Shown here piece after piece: positions 20,861-31,905 of a DNA stretch of 64,000 nt. The stretch is taken from NCBI GenBank assembly GCA_018296165.2, contig JACKQL020000047.1, positions 248,001-312,000 on the forward strand, read 5' to 3'. The notes beneath the pieces are model-generated. The model worked only from the letters and a program-made list of their open reading frames with translations, was not told the origin of the DNA and did not search any database. The translations under genes and the position numbers were made by a program. This stretch comes from Termitomyces sp. T153. Lineage: Eukaryota; Basidiomycota; Agaricomycetes; Agaricales; Lyophyllaceae. The number at the start of each line of letters is the position of its first letter. Position 1 is the first letter of the stretch.

Positions 20861-22788
20861 TAGACCAAGATATGTACACAAGTACTCAGGTGTCGCAACG
20901 ACGGCTATCGAGACAACTATATTGACCTGTAGACCAAGATATGTACGGAGTTGAGCTATATTCATCCCAGCATTTGTTTAGCCATCATTGTCCCATGTCA
21001 ACCTGTGCCTCCCAATGATGCCTTGGATGCGGGCCCCCACAGGTCAATGGATACACATTTGTTTGCGTTCTTTTTGACGTCACGCTCTTGATCATAGGTA
21101 CATGCAGTGTGCTTGCCATAAACATAGTCTTCACATACCCCTCTCACTTCAGGGTCCCCTTTCACGACTAGGCCATCCAGGAGTTTTGCCCTCATTACTT
21201 TATGGATGGTGTCCACCATCTGAAATGGCGGTGCCATCTGCCTATGTCCACCGGCATATCTAGGTGAGTTGCAATCATTGCTGTGATTTGCAGTGCTGTG
21301 TTTAGTCTGTCCAGCAGGTACATGCCCTTGTTCCCCTGTCCAACCAAAACAACCTTGCCATCGGAGTCATTGAATGTTGCCCTCCCATTTGCAAACACCG
21401 CTGTAAATCCCACTTGATCAAATTTCCCAATGGATACCAGGTTTGCTGACAGGTCAGGGGTGGGGAGTGCATCCCTGAATATAAGTTCTGCTCTGCCATG
21501 GTCAGTATTAACAACCTTTTTGACAGTGCCTTACAGTGTGGAAAACATTGTCTTTAGATGCTGCCTGCCCCTGTCTAGGGACAGTGAATCATGTGTATTA
21601 AAAAACAACATTGCAATTAACAAAACAGTGATCTGTTGCTCCAGAGTCTGCAAATGTTGGTACAGTGCCACTCATGAGGGTCAGGGCTGCAATAGCCATG
21701 CCTGGGACAGGAGTGATCCATTGGGGTGTGTGTGGTGCCATAGCAGCTAGTGTGTATGTGGTCTGTGGATTGTTCTGTCCTGAGTTTGCATTTGCCAAGT
21801 GAGCAGTAGGGGTGTTTTGGAAAGCATTGTTTGATGTGGCTAGATGGCTCTTTCACCTTCTTGCCAGTAGCATCTCTCAATGGTGTGTTCTGTTTGTTTA
21901 CAGTTTGGGTTCATGCAGACCAGTTTTTCCCTCTGTGGATAGGTATCAGCTTGGAGGGCTGTGACTGATGGTGAAAACTGTCATCTGAAGTTTCAGACAT
22001 TCCCAGTGTATGAAGAGAGCCAGAATTAAGTCTGTGGATGTCTTTATGGAATACATGCTTGGAACCATAGTATTCCATGACTCTGGGAGAGATGTCATCT
22101 CAATGGAGTGGAAAGTTGCATTGGTGAGCACCACCCCTTTTTTTGTAGTGCTCACTTACCTCATGCAGAGTTCAGTAATGTGGGTTGGGAAATCCACTCT
22201 GTGAGTGAACTTCATGGCTGCTATATCTGACATTACACCATACACTTTTATTAGTGGTCTGCAGGCTTCTGCCACTATTCTGTCCATCTTTACTCCTAGA
22301 CCTACAGGGTTCTTGCAATTGTAGATGATAAGACCCAGTGTCCATGCATCACATTGATCCCATTCATTGGTGGATGAGTTCTTTGAGGTCTATTGTGTAG
22401 GAATAGGCTCAGCAGGTTCTTCAGGAGCAGTGGAGGTTCTACCCATGGTGGGCTTTTGTTTGGTTCTGGCAGGTGTGGTCTCAAGTGTGTTGTCACCTGG
22501 TTTTGGGCAGGCAGCTATTAGCACTTGGTTTTTAAAACAGACAAAATTTGTCCTGTCAAATTGTTGGTCCTCAGAGAAAGTAGGTGGACTGGCAGTAGAT
22601 GTGTTGTTTGACATTACTTGTATAAGCAGTGGGCAGTAAAAAGGGTTGACTTTGGCAGGTATGTTGCAAGCAAATAATCTTGCACAGGAGAACACTTAAT
22701 GGGGCCTATAGCCTATAGACCAAGATATGTACATAAGTACTCAGTTGTTGCAACAAAGGTTTCAAGACAACTATATTGACCTGTAGAC
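20861..22788 (-). mobile_element. Ty1/copia retrotransposon remnant with flanking direct repeats
   Basis: Direct repeats of about 74 bp lie at 20,861-20,934 and 22,716-22,788. Between them, reading leftward: a gag start at ATG 22,614 (MSNNTSTASPPTFSEDQQF), the aspartic-protease motif FADSGATDHCF near 21,640, a pre-integrase region with GQGNKGMYLLDRLNT and RWHRHF, then a CEDYVYGKHTA-type motif and SIDLWGPA at the start of the integrase core (about 21,050). Reverse transcriptase and RNase H are missing, so this is an internal-deletion derivative. Frames are broken and CpG is scarce. The repeats may be parts of the LTRs; the full LTR ends could not be fixed. Confidence 0.75.
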
Positions 22789-23129
22789 TAACGTCTTACA
22801 AGTATATGACCACCCCCATTCTGGGTTTTGGAATTTATTTCAGTGCAGAGTACATGGCTATTGTTTATAATGCACTGTAGTATATGTAATGGTTGTGTGG
22901 TTGCTATAGCCTTAACCCCATCTTTGATTTACCATTTTTGGCCCATCCCATCTCTTTATTTACTAATTAAGGTGTTCCTGAACCCAAGGCTCCACAATTA
23001 CTAAGTCCTCTCCACACCCTGAACTGGTGCTCTAGTGAACCAACCTGGCCCAACCAACCCAGTATGCCACTGCCATATCAGCCAGGACTCCTGACATTAT
23101 TCTTGGTAAGTGCATATACCATCTACTTA
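22789..23129. other. No gene seen
   Basis: CpG-poor spacer between the copia remnant and the pogo left end. Confidence 0.5.
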
Positions 23130-25600
23130 CAGTCAAACTTGTCATAACCCATGGCCCCTCTGTCAAGGTCCAAAGTTATAGGTGATTGAAGATTATGAGT
23201 TAGTGGAAGTGTCATTGTAGGGGCATATAGAACACTTGATTTTGTCAATATAAACAACAGTATATTGTTTGTATTATATAGGACTATTAAAGCATCTTGA
23301 GAGGTAAAATACTGAGTGATTATAGTAGGGTGGAGTGATTTAGACCCACCAAGGTGTGTTTGGTGTCCAAACCTGCAAGAATTGCCTCTAGCTTATGTGC
23401 AAATGAATCATTCATGTTGGAAATGTAATTGATTGAGGATTGTTGAGGCTGCAGAAAGTGCTTCTTGGCATGATAGTCTATTGCTTTCTTTGTTGTTACC
23501 ATTGTCCATCTCCTCCTCTGCATGGTGTTGTTCCATGACTGCTCTGTAAATCTCCTCTTTAATCTCTTCTTCTATGCCATGGCCATACACCCTGTCCTCA
23601 TCTGCAGGGTTGAGTAAATCTTTGATATCCATTTGGTTATTTTGATGAAGGACACCAATCTGTTCCAGATGATAGAGCATCTAGTATTTCAGTTTCACTG
23701 TTCAGAAGGGATGAGACAGGGATGGCTGGAGTAGCAGTGACCAAATCAAAATGAGTGTTGAGAAGTGTATCAGGGAGAATCCTTGATCTTTTACAACAGT
23801 TACAAATCATTGTAGTATTGACTTCTTTTCATGCTCCATCAGCAAAGCACATAGCTTTGAGAATATTAATGCTGTATATATCAGTGGGAAAAATGCCCCT
23901 GTCATAACAATTGATGGCCCAATTCATGAAGCTTGCATGAAAATGAGCTCTGGAGCAACAAATAATACAAGCATCAGCTGGTTGAATGTGAGTGGTGAGA
24001 CTAGGTGCAAAGTATTCAACACAGATGTTGGCAAGGTCATTAGGGGGAATGTGAGCAGTAAAGTTATCCTGCAACAGTAGCACTTTATGCTCATCACATC
24101 ACAATTTGACATCCTAGTCATGGAGCCAATTCTGGTAAAATTTGTGTAGTCATCCAGGCCTTGGCATTGCTTCTGTAATTGAATCCAAGCTGGCCCTGAA
24201 TTTTCCTCCAAAAGTTTGTAGACATTCATACTTGCTGATGATCAAAGGAGGGAGCTTCTCAGTCCCAGCAGTACTCATTATAAATGCAAAGGTTTAACAC
24301 TTTTTATCACCTTTTACACTAGACATTTGCTTGTTCATGATACCACAGTTTGTGTCAGGGGATGTCTCACTTGTTTCCCCTTCTCCTCCTCCAGTTCTTG
24401 TCAGATTTGCTCCATTATAGTTTTCCTTTATTCTCCTTCCTTTTCCCTATCTATTGGTCCTAGTTTCAGCCCTCAGGCTGCACCGGTTCTCTGTTAATAA
24501 TTCAGACAAGTGTGGCTCTTTGACACTGCCACTGGCTTATATAACTGTTGACCAATTGCTGACACATCACTTGTGTCTTTTTTCTCTGTCATACTGTACA
24601 GTTGTTTCTCACACTTCTGAAGCCTCTGAAGCATCACACCTGGCCTAGGGAATCCCCAGACTTGTTCTCTTTGGATTTCCCTTTGCCAGGTGAGTAGTTA
24701 TCTCAGTAGACACTGTACAGTACTGAATAGACTTTGGATTTCCCTTTGCCAGCTGTGTGATTGAGCCCCAGCCTCCAGAGGTCACCCTTACAGTTTGGTG
24801 GCATTCTGGAACAGAATGAGTATAAATGTTCTGTTAATGGATGAATAAACTTATGCTCCAAAGAGTCCAGTCTTATCCATATTGAAAATGTCTTTTAGCA
24901 GGTAACTATATTTCACAAATCAGCTCCCATACATGTTTCTATTCACATTCAACATTTCTTGGATCTACAGAATCAGCTTCTTCATGATGTTAATTGATCC
25001 AGCCATCCTGCACTGCAGTCCTTTTGTTAGCTGGTACTCCTGGAAGACATGGAAAATGGTACCACTTCTGTCTGAGAATCTCTCCACTGAGCCCAATGCC
25101 ATCAGACATAGCCTTTAGTATCCATAATTCTATCATCTTATTGATTTTGGGATGCTCCACCTGCTTTTGTTGTTTTGCATTTGTCAGTTGACTCCTTTTC
25201 AATGCTTTTGCATACTGTTTACAGTACCTGCTCTCACCCTGAATCTAGGTTGAAATGGTGGCTGTTTGAGACAAAGGGTTGGATAGATCTTGTCTCAGTG
25301 CACAGCTGTTTTGCATTGACTTGAATTATTCTTGTGATGCCAGTCCATAATTTCAATTCTCTGCTTTAGTGTTGCATTCACTTTTTTCATGAAGACTGGT
25401 TCTTTCTTTCTTTTTTCCTCTTGAGACACAATCTTTCTATTTTCACGGCCTAATGCACAATTGAGGTGAAAATTTTGATTGATTTCTCTATGACATATGC
25501 TTTCTTTCATCTCCAACAACCTTCTCCTGGCCTTCTCCAAGCTCCAGAAACCTTCCAACAAGACTTTTCTGGAGAACAAAGGAAAAACATCAGGGGGGAA
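23130..25600 (-). mobile_element. pogo/Tc5-type (CENP-B-like) DNA transposon remnant, interrupted
   Basis: The left end at 23,130 starts CAGTCAAACTTGTCATAAC next to TA, matching the inverted repeats of the MITE at 28,030. Reading leftward on the minus strand: an N-terminal HTH region (about 25,400-25,290: NATLKQRIEIMDWHH), a CENP-B-type HTH (25,160-24,990: MIELWILKAMSDG), DIFNMDKTGLFGA (about 24,870), then, after an insertion, KQMSSVKGDKK and GTEKLPPLIISKYE, and the DDE core with VLLLQDNFTAHIPPNDL (about 24,080) and LTTHIQPADACII. A C-terminal tail, AASTILNQL, lies near 23,420. Stops and frameshifts abound. The right terminus was not found. Confidence 0.8.
24355..24850 (+). repeat. About 0.5-kb insertion inside the pogo transposase, LTR-like
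   Basis: The transposase reading breaks between GLFGA (near 24,850) and NKQMSSVKG (near 24,340). The intervening DNA starts TGTCAGGGGATGTCTCACTT and carries an AATAAA near its right end, like a solo LTR. An inverted copy of its first 80 bp or so lies at about 25,585-25,656, and its middle (24,657-24,800) recurs at 60,912-61,050. The right end is approximate and no target duplication could be fixed. Confidence 0.55.
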
Positions 25601-25656
25601 TCCAACAAGAACTGGAGGAGGAGTCAGGGGGACAAATGAGACATCCCCTGACAGGT
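25585..25656 (-). repeat. Inverted fragment of the 24,355 LTR-like repeat
   Basis: The minus strand reads TGTCAGGGGATGTCTCATTT followed by CCTCCTCCAGTTCTTGT, matching 24,355-24,410. It sits just outside the transposase N-terminus. Confidence 0.7.
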
Positions 25657-28029
25657 ACTACATTACTAACTAATATATAAACTTGAGTATTTCTTTTTTC
25701 AATCCATACTTACAACAGTTCTTTTAATTGATCTAAGACTCTATCCCTTAATGACACTGTTACTTAATACTGTTATTACAAGGGTCCAGACACATCATTA
25801 ATTTGTGCTCAGATAGACAATCAATGTACAGTATCTTTGTGAATCAGACCTTGTCACCATTAAGACATGCCATTCTTCTCTAGTTGTATGTTTGTCAAGT
25901 TCTTTTGGCATTTCAGAAGTCATGGTTGTGTGTCATAGACTTGTCCTCATTCAGCATGTCATTATCAATTATTGCATCTTCAAAGGTTTGCATGGTTTTC
26001 TTCAAAGGGTTTGCATGGTTTTCCATCTTTTAGAGTTATTTAGTACATTTTATGATGTCCAAAACACCCTCATATTAACCATTAAAATTGTCAGAGACTA
26101 CTTAGAAAAGACATACATTCTCTTTTCTGCATTTTTGGGTTTTTTTTAGTTAAGATAATACAGCCTTTTTGATGTTCATAAGAGCATATTTTCCAAAGTT
26201 GGCCAAATTATGCAAGGCATATTTTGGCATCTTCCTTGGGCTGTAAAGCACCTCTAACATGTTGAAAAGTGTGTATAGATGACCCTTTTGGAATGTATTT
26301 CCTTAATAGCATCTGTAAATTTGATTTTACTCAAAGTTGAATCATGCAAAAATCCTTGATGCTACTTTATCTAGAAGTCTGGACAAACAGATTCCTTAGT
26401 TTTAGCCCTTAAAACCATTGAGGATGGGCCATTGCAGTGCACAGCAAGTCCAAGGTCTACTAGAACTCATCAATATGTTTGTAGTAGATTCAGTGTATAT
26501 ATATTATAATGTGACTACAAATGATATATAATATAAATATATACAGGTTTCCTTGTAATCATCTGTTATATCTACATGTTTTCACAAAATAAGATGTCCA
26601 AAGAAATGACTGATGTTGTGTAAATTCATCAGAAGACTACATGTAATAGTACAAAGGCACATACCTGAATTTACTGGAATAAAACAACACTGCTGGACAA
26701 CAATTGTCAATTAACTGGCTAAAGAAATGGGAGTTACCATGCAATTCCAGCTGACCTGGATTACACAATTCATTGCTGTAGTAGCAGCTGACTAATCAGC
26801 CAACCCAGTGTTTTGGTTAAGCCAATTATACAATCCATTGTTGTAACAGCAGCTGACTAATTAACCAACCCACTGTTTTTATTAAGCAGATTACACAATC
26901 CATTGCTGTAGTGGCAGCTGACTAATCAACCAACACAGTGTTTTTGTTGAATATTTAATCTCAAATAATGGAAAATTAACACATTATGAAATTACCTTTG
27001 TAAATTTAACTTGTTGTCATGAACACAGACACATTGTGAAGCTGTCCTGAGAGAAATACAGAATAGCTGAGAGAGAGCAAATTTTCAGGACAGAGTATGT
27101 CAAAGTCATGTAATGTTCATTTTCATGATATTAGTTGGTGGTAATGATACACTGGCCTCAAAACTGAGGACTGGCAAAAGTACTAAAACAACTAAAAAGA
27201 ATGCTTTCCTATACTCAAATGACCAAAAACTATAAGCCAAACATCAAAAACTGTAGATGTGAAAGACATACCTTTTAAGAAACAAGTACTGCCACCCATG
27301 TAACACTAAAAAGATGACTGAACCAAAGCAGGCATATCAGAATTACAGCAATCAAAAGAGATCAAATGCTGATGAAGAGCTGAGTCTGTGGCAGTGCTTA
27401 GGCTGAGACAGCAATCCTGGATCATAATCTGAGATCAGCCATCAAGGCAGACAAAACTCTGCACAAACTGCCAAACCTTCCACTGATCAAATGCCTGATG
27501 CAACATGTTTAGTTAAGACTCCCAACATGCTATTAAGTCCTGAAGATGACCACAACTTGCTAGTATGCAAGAAAGGAAGGGATGAGGAAAGAAAAAGGCA
27601 AAACTATAAAAGCTATGGGTAAACAGAATGACATGAAAGAGATGATGCAGAGACCAGTCTATTGTGGCTGATACCATGTGGAGCACAATGTTCTGTGCAT
27701 GAACAACAAGGTATAAAAGGGACAGGATTTTGGGGAGGATGGGCAAGCAATTACTTGCCATGGCTCAGCCATCCCCAGGGAGCAGATTGCTTAGGCTTAT
27801 GAGCAAATAGTTGTTTCAGGTTTTTAGTTTTGATATTACTTTTGAACCCATTCAATAGTGCAAGAACCATCTCAACCTTGCAAATAAATCATATTAAAAA
27901 TATATTATACATTACTTCTGTTCTACATGAAGTTGTGTGTAACTGAGCCTCCAAACATCTGTGAAAACCAAGTTTGATCTGTTGATCTAATCATTGATGG
28001 CATCAAACATACATTTTGCATCAGTAATA
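25657..28029. other. No gene; CpG-poor repeat-rich spacer
   Basis: Only short open frames (for example 25,892-26,149) with no recognised motif. A 65-bp tandem repeat is listed separately. At 27,088-27,170 there is a distant copy of the repeat found at 28,850-28,945 ('GTCAAAGTCATG', 'GTTCATTTTCAT', 'GGTGGTAAT'). Confidence 0.5.
26760..26950 (+). repeat. Tandem repeat, period 65 bp, three copies
   Basis: Copies start at 26,760, 26,825 and 26,890. Each holds 'CAATCCATTG' or a close variant, 'GCAGCTGACTAAT' and 'CCAAC', then 'GTGTTTTTGTTAAGC'-like ends. No coding sense. Confidence 0.9.
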
Positions 28030-28716
28030 CAGTCAAACCTCTCATAACTGATGGCCCCTCCATGGAAGCTAAAAAGTATCGGTTATTAGAGTTATTAGGG
28101 AGTATCAGGTATAGGAGGGGTTGTTGTAGAGTCTCTTCTAATGCTTCCTTTTAGTATAAGTAGACATTATATACATCACTGCTCATAACTATTTGAATTT
28201 TTAATGAAATATTTGTTAAGAGTAAGTCTATTAACAGTAGTGGCACAGCAGGAACTAACTACATACCTGGCACAGGGAAATCCAAAGAGAATAAGTCTGA
28301 GGATTCCAATGCCTAGGACTGCAAATTTACCAGAAATGAACTATGGGAAATATGACGTCGGGCTCTGCGCATGCCACCCAATGTCATCATCAAAGCCATT
28401 ATCAAAATCATGTGACCTGAAACCAGAAATCCATCATTTGTATCTTTTTTTTTCTCAATTTGTCATTAAAATTACAACATTATGTCAATAATACAGTGAT
28501 TCTTCCATCATATACTTAGGAAAAACTAATTAATTATGATGAAAATCTATACTTTTTAGGCAAATTACCAGTTATGACCTTTCCTGGGACCCATTGAATA
28601 TTGGGTATTGGAGGGTTATCGAATTTCCCTGCGAACTAAGTTGGTGGATGCCGAAAACCCATCGGATTGAAGGGGTTATCAGTTACAAGGGCCATCTGTT
28701 ATGAGAGGTTTGACTG
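28030..28716 (+). mobile_element. 687-bp pogo-type MITE with 28-bp inverted repeats and TA duplication
   Basis: The left end CAGTCAAACCTCTCATAAC continues to GGCCC, and the right end is its reverse complement with one mismatch in 28 bp. The element is bounded by TA at 28,028-28,029 and 28,717-28,718. It has no transposase. The termini resemble the pogo left end at 23,130, so it was probably moved by that family. The right half retains some CpG ('GACGTCGGGCTCTGCGC' at 28,354), unlike older elements in the window, hinting at a more recent insertion or a less methylated site. Confidence 0.9.
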
Positions 28717-28719
28717 TAG

Positions 28720-29000
28720 CTGGAAGGGAGCAAAAATTGAGGATACACATGGTGTTGATTTTCACAATATTAGCCAGTGGCAATAGCCAGAAGGGAGCAA
28801 AAATTAAGGACAAGGAAAGGATACCCAGTCAGACCAGATCACATGCCTTACAGAGCAAAATTCAAGGACAAGGATACCCAGTCAGAGTAGGTCAAAGTCA
28901 CGTGGTGTTCATTTTTATTATATAGCCAGTGGTAATAGCCGGAAGGGAGCAAAAATTGCGGACAAGGAAAGGATACCTGGTCAGACCAGATCACGTGTCT
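28720..29000 (+). repeat. Tandem repeat, period about 152 bp, across the gene-island border
   Basis: A block starting AGCCAGTGG and including 'AAGGGAGCAAAAATT', 'GACAAGGAAAGGATACC' and 'GGTCAGACCAGATCAC'-like ends occurs at 28,772-28,845 and 28,924-28,997, with partial units before and between. The left copy has CA or TG where the right copy has CG (AGCCAG/AGCCGG, ATCACATG/ATCACGTG). Confidence 0.8.
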
Positions 29001-29343
29001 AAGAACCTTTTCACGTGGGAGCATAAAATCGAGGACAAAACTTGGCGGGTTGAAGATGGAGGAAAGCCTCAGCTTCGTAGACCTCGGAAATGCCATTAGG
29101 ATTTTCGTGAATTGTCACGGCAGAATCACGCTTTGGCACGTGACGTCAGCGCGTTTTACATGACTGCGGGAATCCAAATAAGTCCAATCAGCTTCCGATC
29201 ATACCTGACCGATAAGAGATGTGTGACATGACATATGTGTGACGTCCGACTAAAGTCTTCGTGAAGTTGTTCTCCAATGATGCTAATTTACATACAAGTC
29301 CATCGCGTCCGACATACGTCTAAGAGAAACCAATGAAAGTAAG

Positions 29344-31905
29344 TTACTCATAACATAATATAAAGATCTTTCCATCCCTAACACTCAGAATCACCGCGCC
29401 CTGGCTCTGGTCAATATTGATCGTTTCAACCACGTCCAAATCCAAATCCGGCGGGGTCTCCAAAGTCCTAACTATACCCCCAGTCTTCGACCACGGTTTG
29501 TCGCCCTCACTAACCTTTCCAAGGCTCTCATTGAACGGTGGGAACGTGACAAATCTTAACCATTTCGCGTCCGAGTCCTCCGAGCGCGGACGCGTAGGGT
29601 CATCCTCATTATCCACAAACTCGATCCACGCCGCATGCCCAAAGTCAACTGCAACAAGCGGGCGAGGACGATCCCCATCATTATCCTCGTCCTCCGGCTC
29701 CTCTGTTGTCTCCGCGACACACACGACTTCGAACGGGGTGTCAACATACCAGAGATGCATCAGGGCCGCATCATCCACTTCCTGCTCTTCGTCTTCTCGT
29801 CTCCACGAGTGACTCTCCCCTTTCCCCTTATCCTTCACACCCACCTCCGCGCCCTCCCGCTCACCCGGCGGCCGTAATGAGTGCTCAGGCCCCACGAGCT
29901 TATGTGTAAGCTCTGACACGACGTTTGGATCCCACTCGCCTTGGGTGAGCGGGACACGAAAGTAGTGCTGCGCGAGCATGAAGCGTGTGTGGTGTGTTTC
30001 AGGATCATGTGCGGCGAGAAGGACGACGGTACAGCTCACGCGAGGGATACCGGGGAGGCTAGGCCACCATTGTCGGACAAAGTGCGCGCTATCAGGGCTC
30101 CAGAGTGGGAAGGGGTATGGGTTAGGGTTGGGTGGCGATAAAGGCGCGGAGGGGCCGGCAGATAAGGATGGGGTAGGTGGCGGGCTGGACGAAGTTGAGG
30201 CCTCAGATCCGCTTGAGGTAGACGGTGATAGAGGGGGTGTCGCGCTGGATGAAGATATCGAGAGGGTAGGGGCGACAAAGCCATTCGTCGCGCCAACTCC
30301 ATGTGTACCGTTTGTAGTTGGTGAGGGAATAGGGCCAACAAGCTCAGCATGGAGATTGTTCTGGAGAATGGGAAATATGAAATTTCTGTGTAGTGTTACC
30401 GCCGGTGATACACGATAAGAAATTCTTGGAATCTCAGATTTAGAATCCATTTTTTTGGCAAAGACCTCCAGGAGATGCAAGGGATAAAAATACTGAAATG
30501 CCCCGTGGCTTTCTTCGCAGTGAATAACGATATTGCGTTCGTATAAAATACATGACCAATTCGATGATAGGACCTATTGAAATGATACAAGGTTAGTGTG
30601 AGCGCAGTCCACCGATAGTTCTGTTCACTCACGCATTCGATTCCCGTGTCAATAAATATGTATTGAGGCTTGTCCCAGTCAAGCAGCGCGTACAAACAAA
30701 TGGTATTAGTACCATTGGCGTATATGAAAGCCGACAACAGCCTCGCTATGGGATCGAGGAGAAATATGTTCATGACGACACCCCTTGTCTTGAACTTGGT
30801 TACATGTTCGAATACCGGAAGAGTATCCGCACTTTCTCCGGTGCTTCCATCAAAGAACCTCAGCCTCATGAGAACGAATTCCATGAGCCGTGTATCGTCG
30901 TTTCTGTCGGAATGTCAAGATGGTGAGCCAACCATATAATGAACATGACCTGAAATCCAACCTAGGAACAATAACCTTCGCCATAGTAAAATACACCGTC
31001 TTCTCCTCAAACTCAACTCGACACTTCCAAAGTTCCCACCGCTCGCCCAGGCTCCATTCAGCCAGACGCCTGTCCGTCTGCACGTCCCAACAGACAACCT
31101 TCCCGGTCTTCGTTGAGCATAATGTATAGCTTGACGTGATTGGAGACAGCCAGTCGACTTCTTCATTCGGTGGCGCACTGACAATTTTATACCATGATTT
31201 AGAATTCCTAACGGTACCTTCCACACCGTCCTTGTATGATCCGCCACAGATTGGCCGGGGCCCACGATGCTGCCACGCGTACTCGTATCGTGCGGCCTTG
31301 TTCACGGCGCGTATGAGTTGTTGAGTAGAGAGGTCTGTTATTTGTTGAAAACCTTTCAAAGGCAAGGCTCGACTTCTGCGGAGCAGGTCGTTGGCGATTT
31401 GGCGATAGACCGGACGTGAGATCGAAAATCCGTAAAGGGCTCTACATGTCTAGGATAGATGATTTAGCTGTAAGACGCGCTGATATGAAAGAAAAGGCGT
31501 TGAAACCAGCTCGAGGTCGATGCTTCAACAATCAATCAAAGTCAGGTGTCAGTGTCCTGTCCGACCACAGCGTTCCACCGTCGAGTTCTCGGCGCTACAA
31601 ACTTGCCACGTGAAGCTGAGCAATCAATACTCGGAGAAAAAGATCCAGACATTGTATCACTTAGAGCGTGTTACTCGTCCTTGCACAGTTGCAATAGACA
31701 CGAACACAGAGATGGACACACTCCATGCTCAGATGACGATGAGGACGCTAGTGACGTTGCCCCTGTTCCACATTTCCCAGGCATGATCAGAAATGTTACT
31801 CACCAAATGAAGATTGTGTATGTCAAGCAGATCGAGTCGTAAGGCGATATTCAATAACAGATCATAAGGCAACGAGTGGAGTTTCGGGGGCCCCAAGATC
31901 CCCAT
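29344..31905 (-). CDS. F-box domain protein, four exons, 696 aa
   Basis: Exons (minus): 31,905-31,804; 31,449-30,962; 30,903-30,633; 30,573-29,344; total 697 codons including the stop. The N-terminus LHSLPYDLLLNIALRLDLLD, then HNLHLTCRALYG across the first junction, is an F-box, the segment that binds Skp1 in SCF ubiquitin ligases. After it comes a basic helical stretch (QQLIRAVNKAARYEYAW) and repeated strands such as LCSTKTGKVVCWDVQTDR, which resemble blades of a beta-propeller and would be the substrate-binding part. The last exon has a Ser/Pro/Thr-rich low-complexity insert (about residues 350-420) and a Glu/Asp-rich loop (about 500-540). The first intron (354 nt) is unusually long and might hide a small exon. 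The target protein is unknown. Confidence 0.8.

Noticed and set aside
26760..26950. CRISPR-like regular repeats
   Set aside because: Three 65-bp units abut directly with no unique spacers, and the context is a eukaryotic transposon block; it is an ordinary tandem repeat.
29417..30418. Several long plus-strand open frames opposite the F-box gene
   Set aside because: They are GC-rich shadows of the minus-strand coding exon, which has motif content and consistent splicing.
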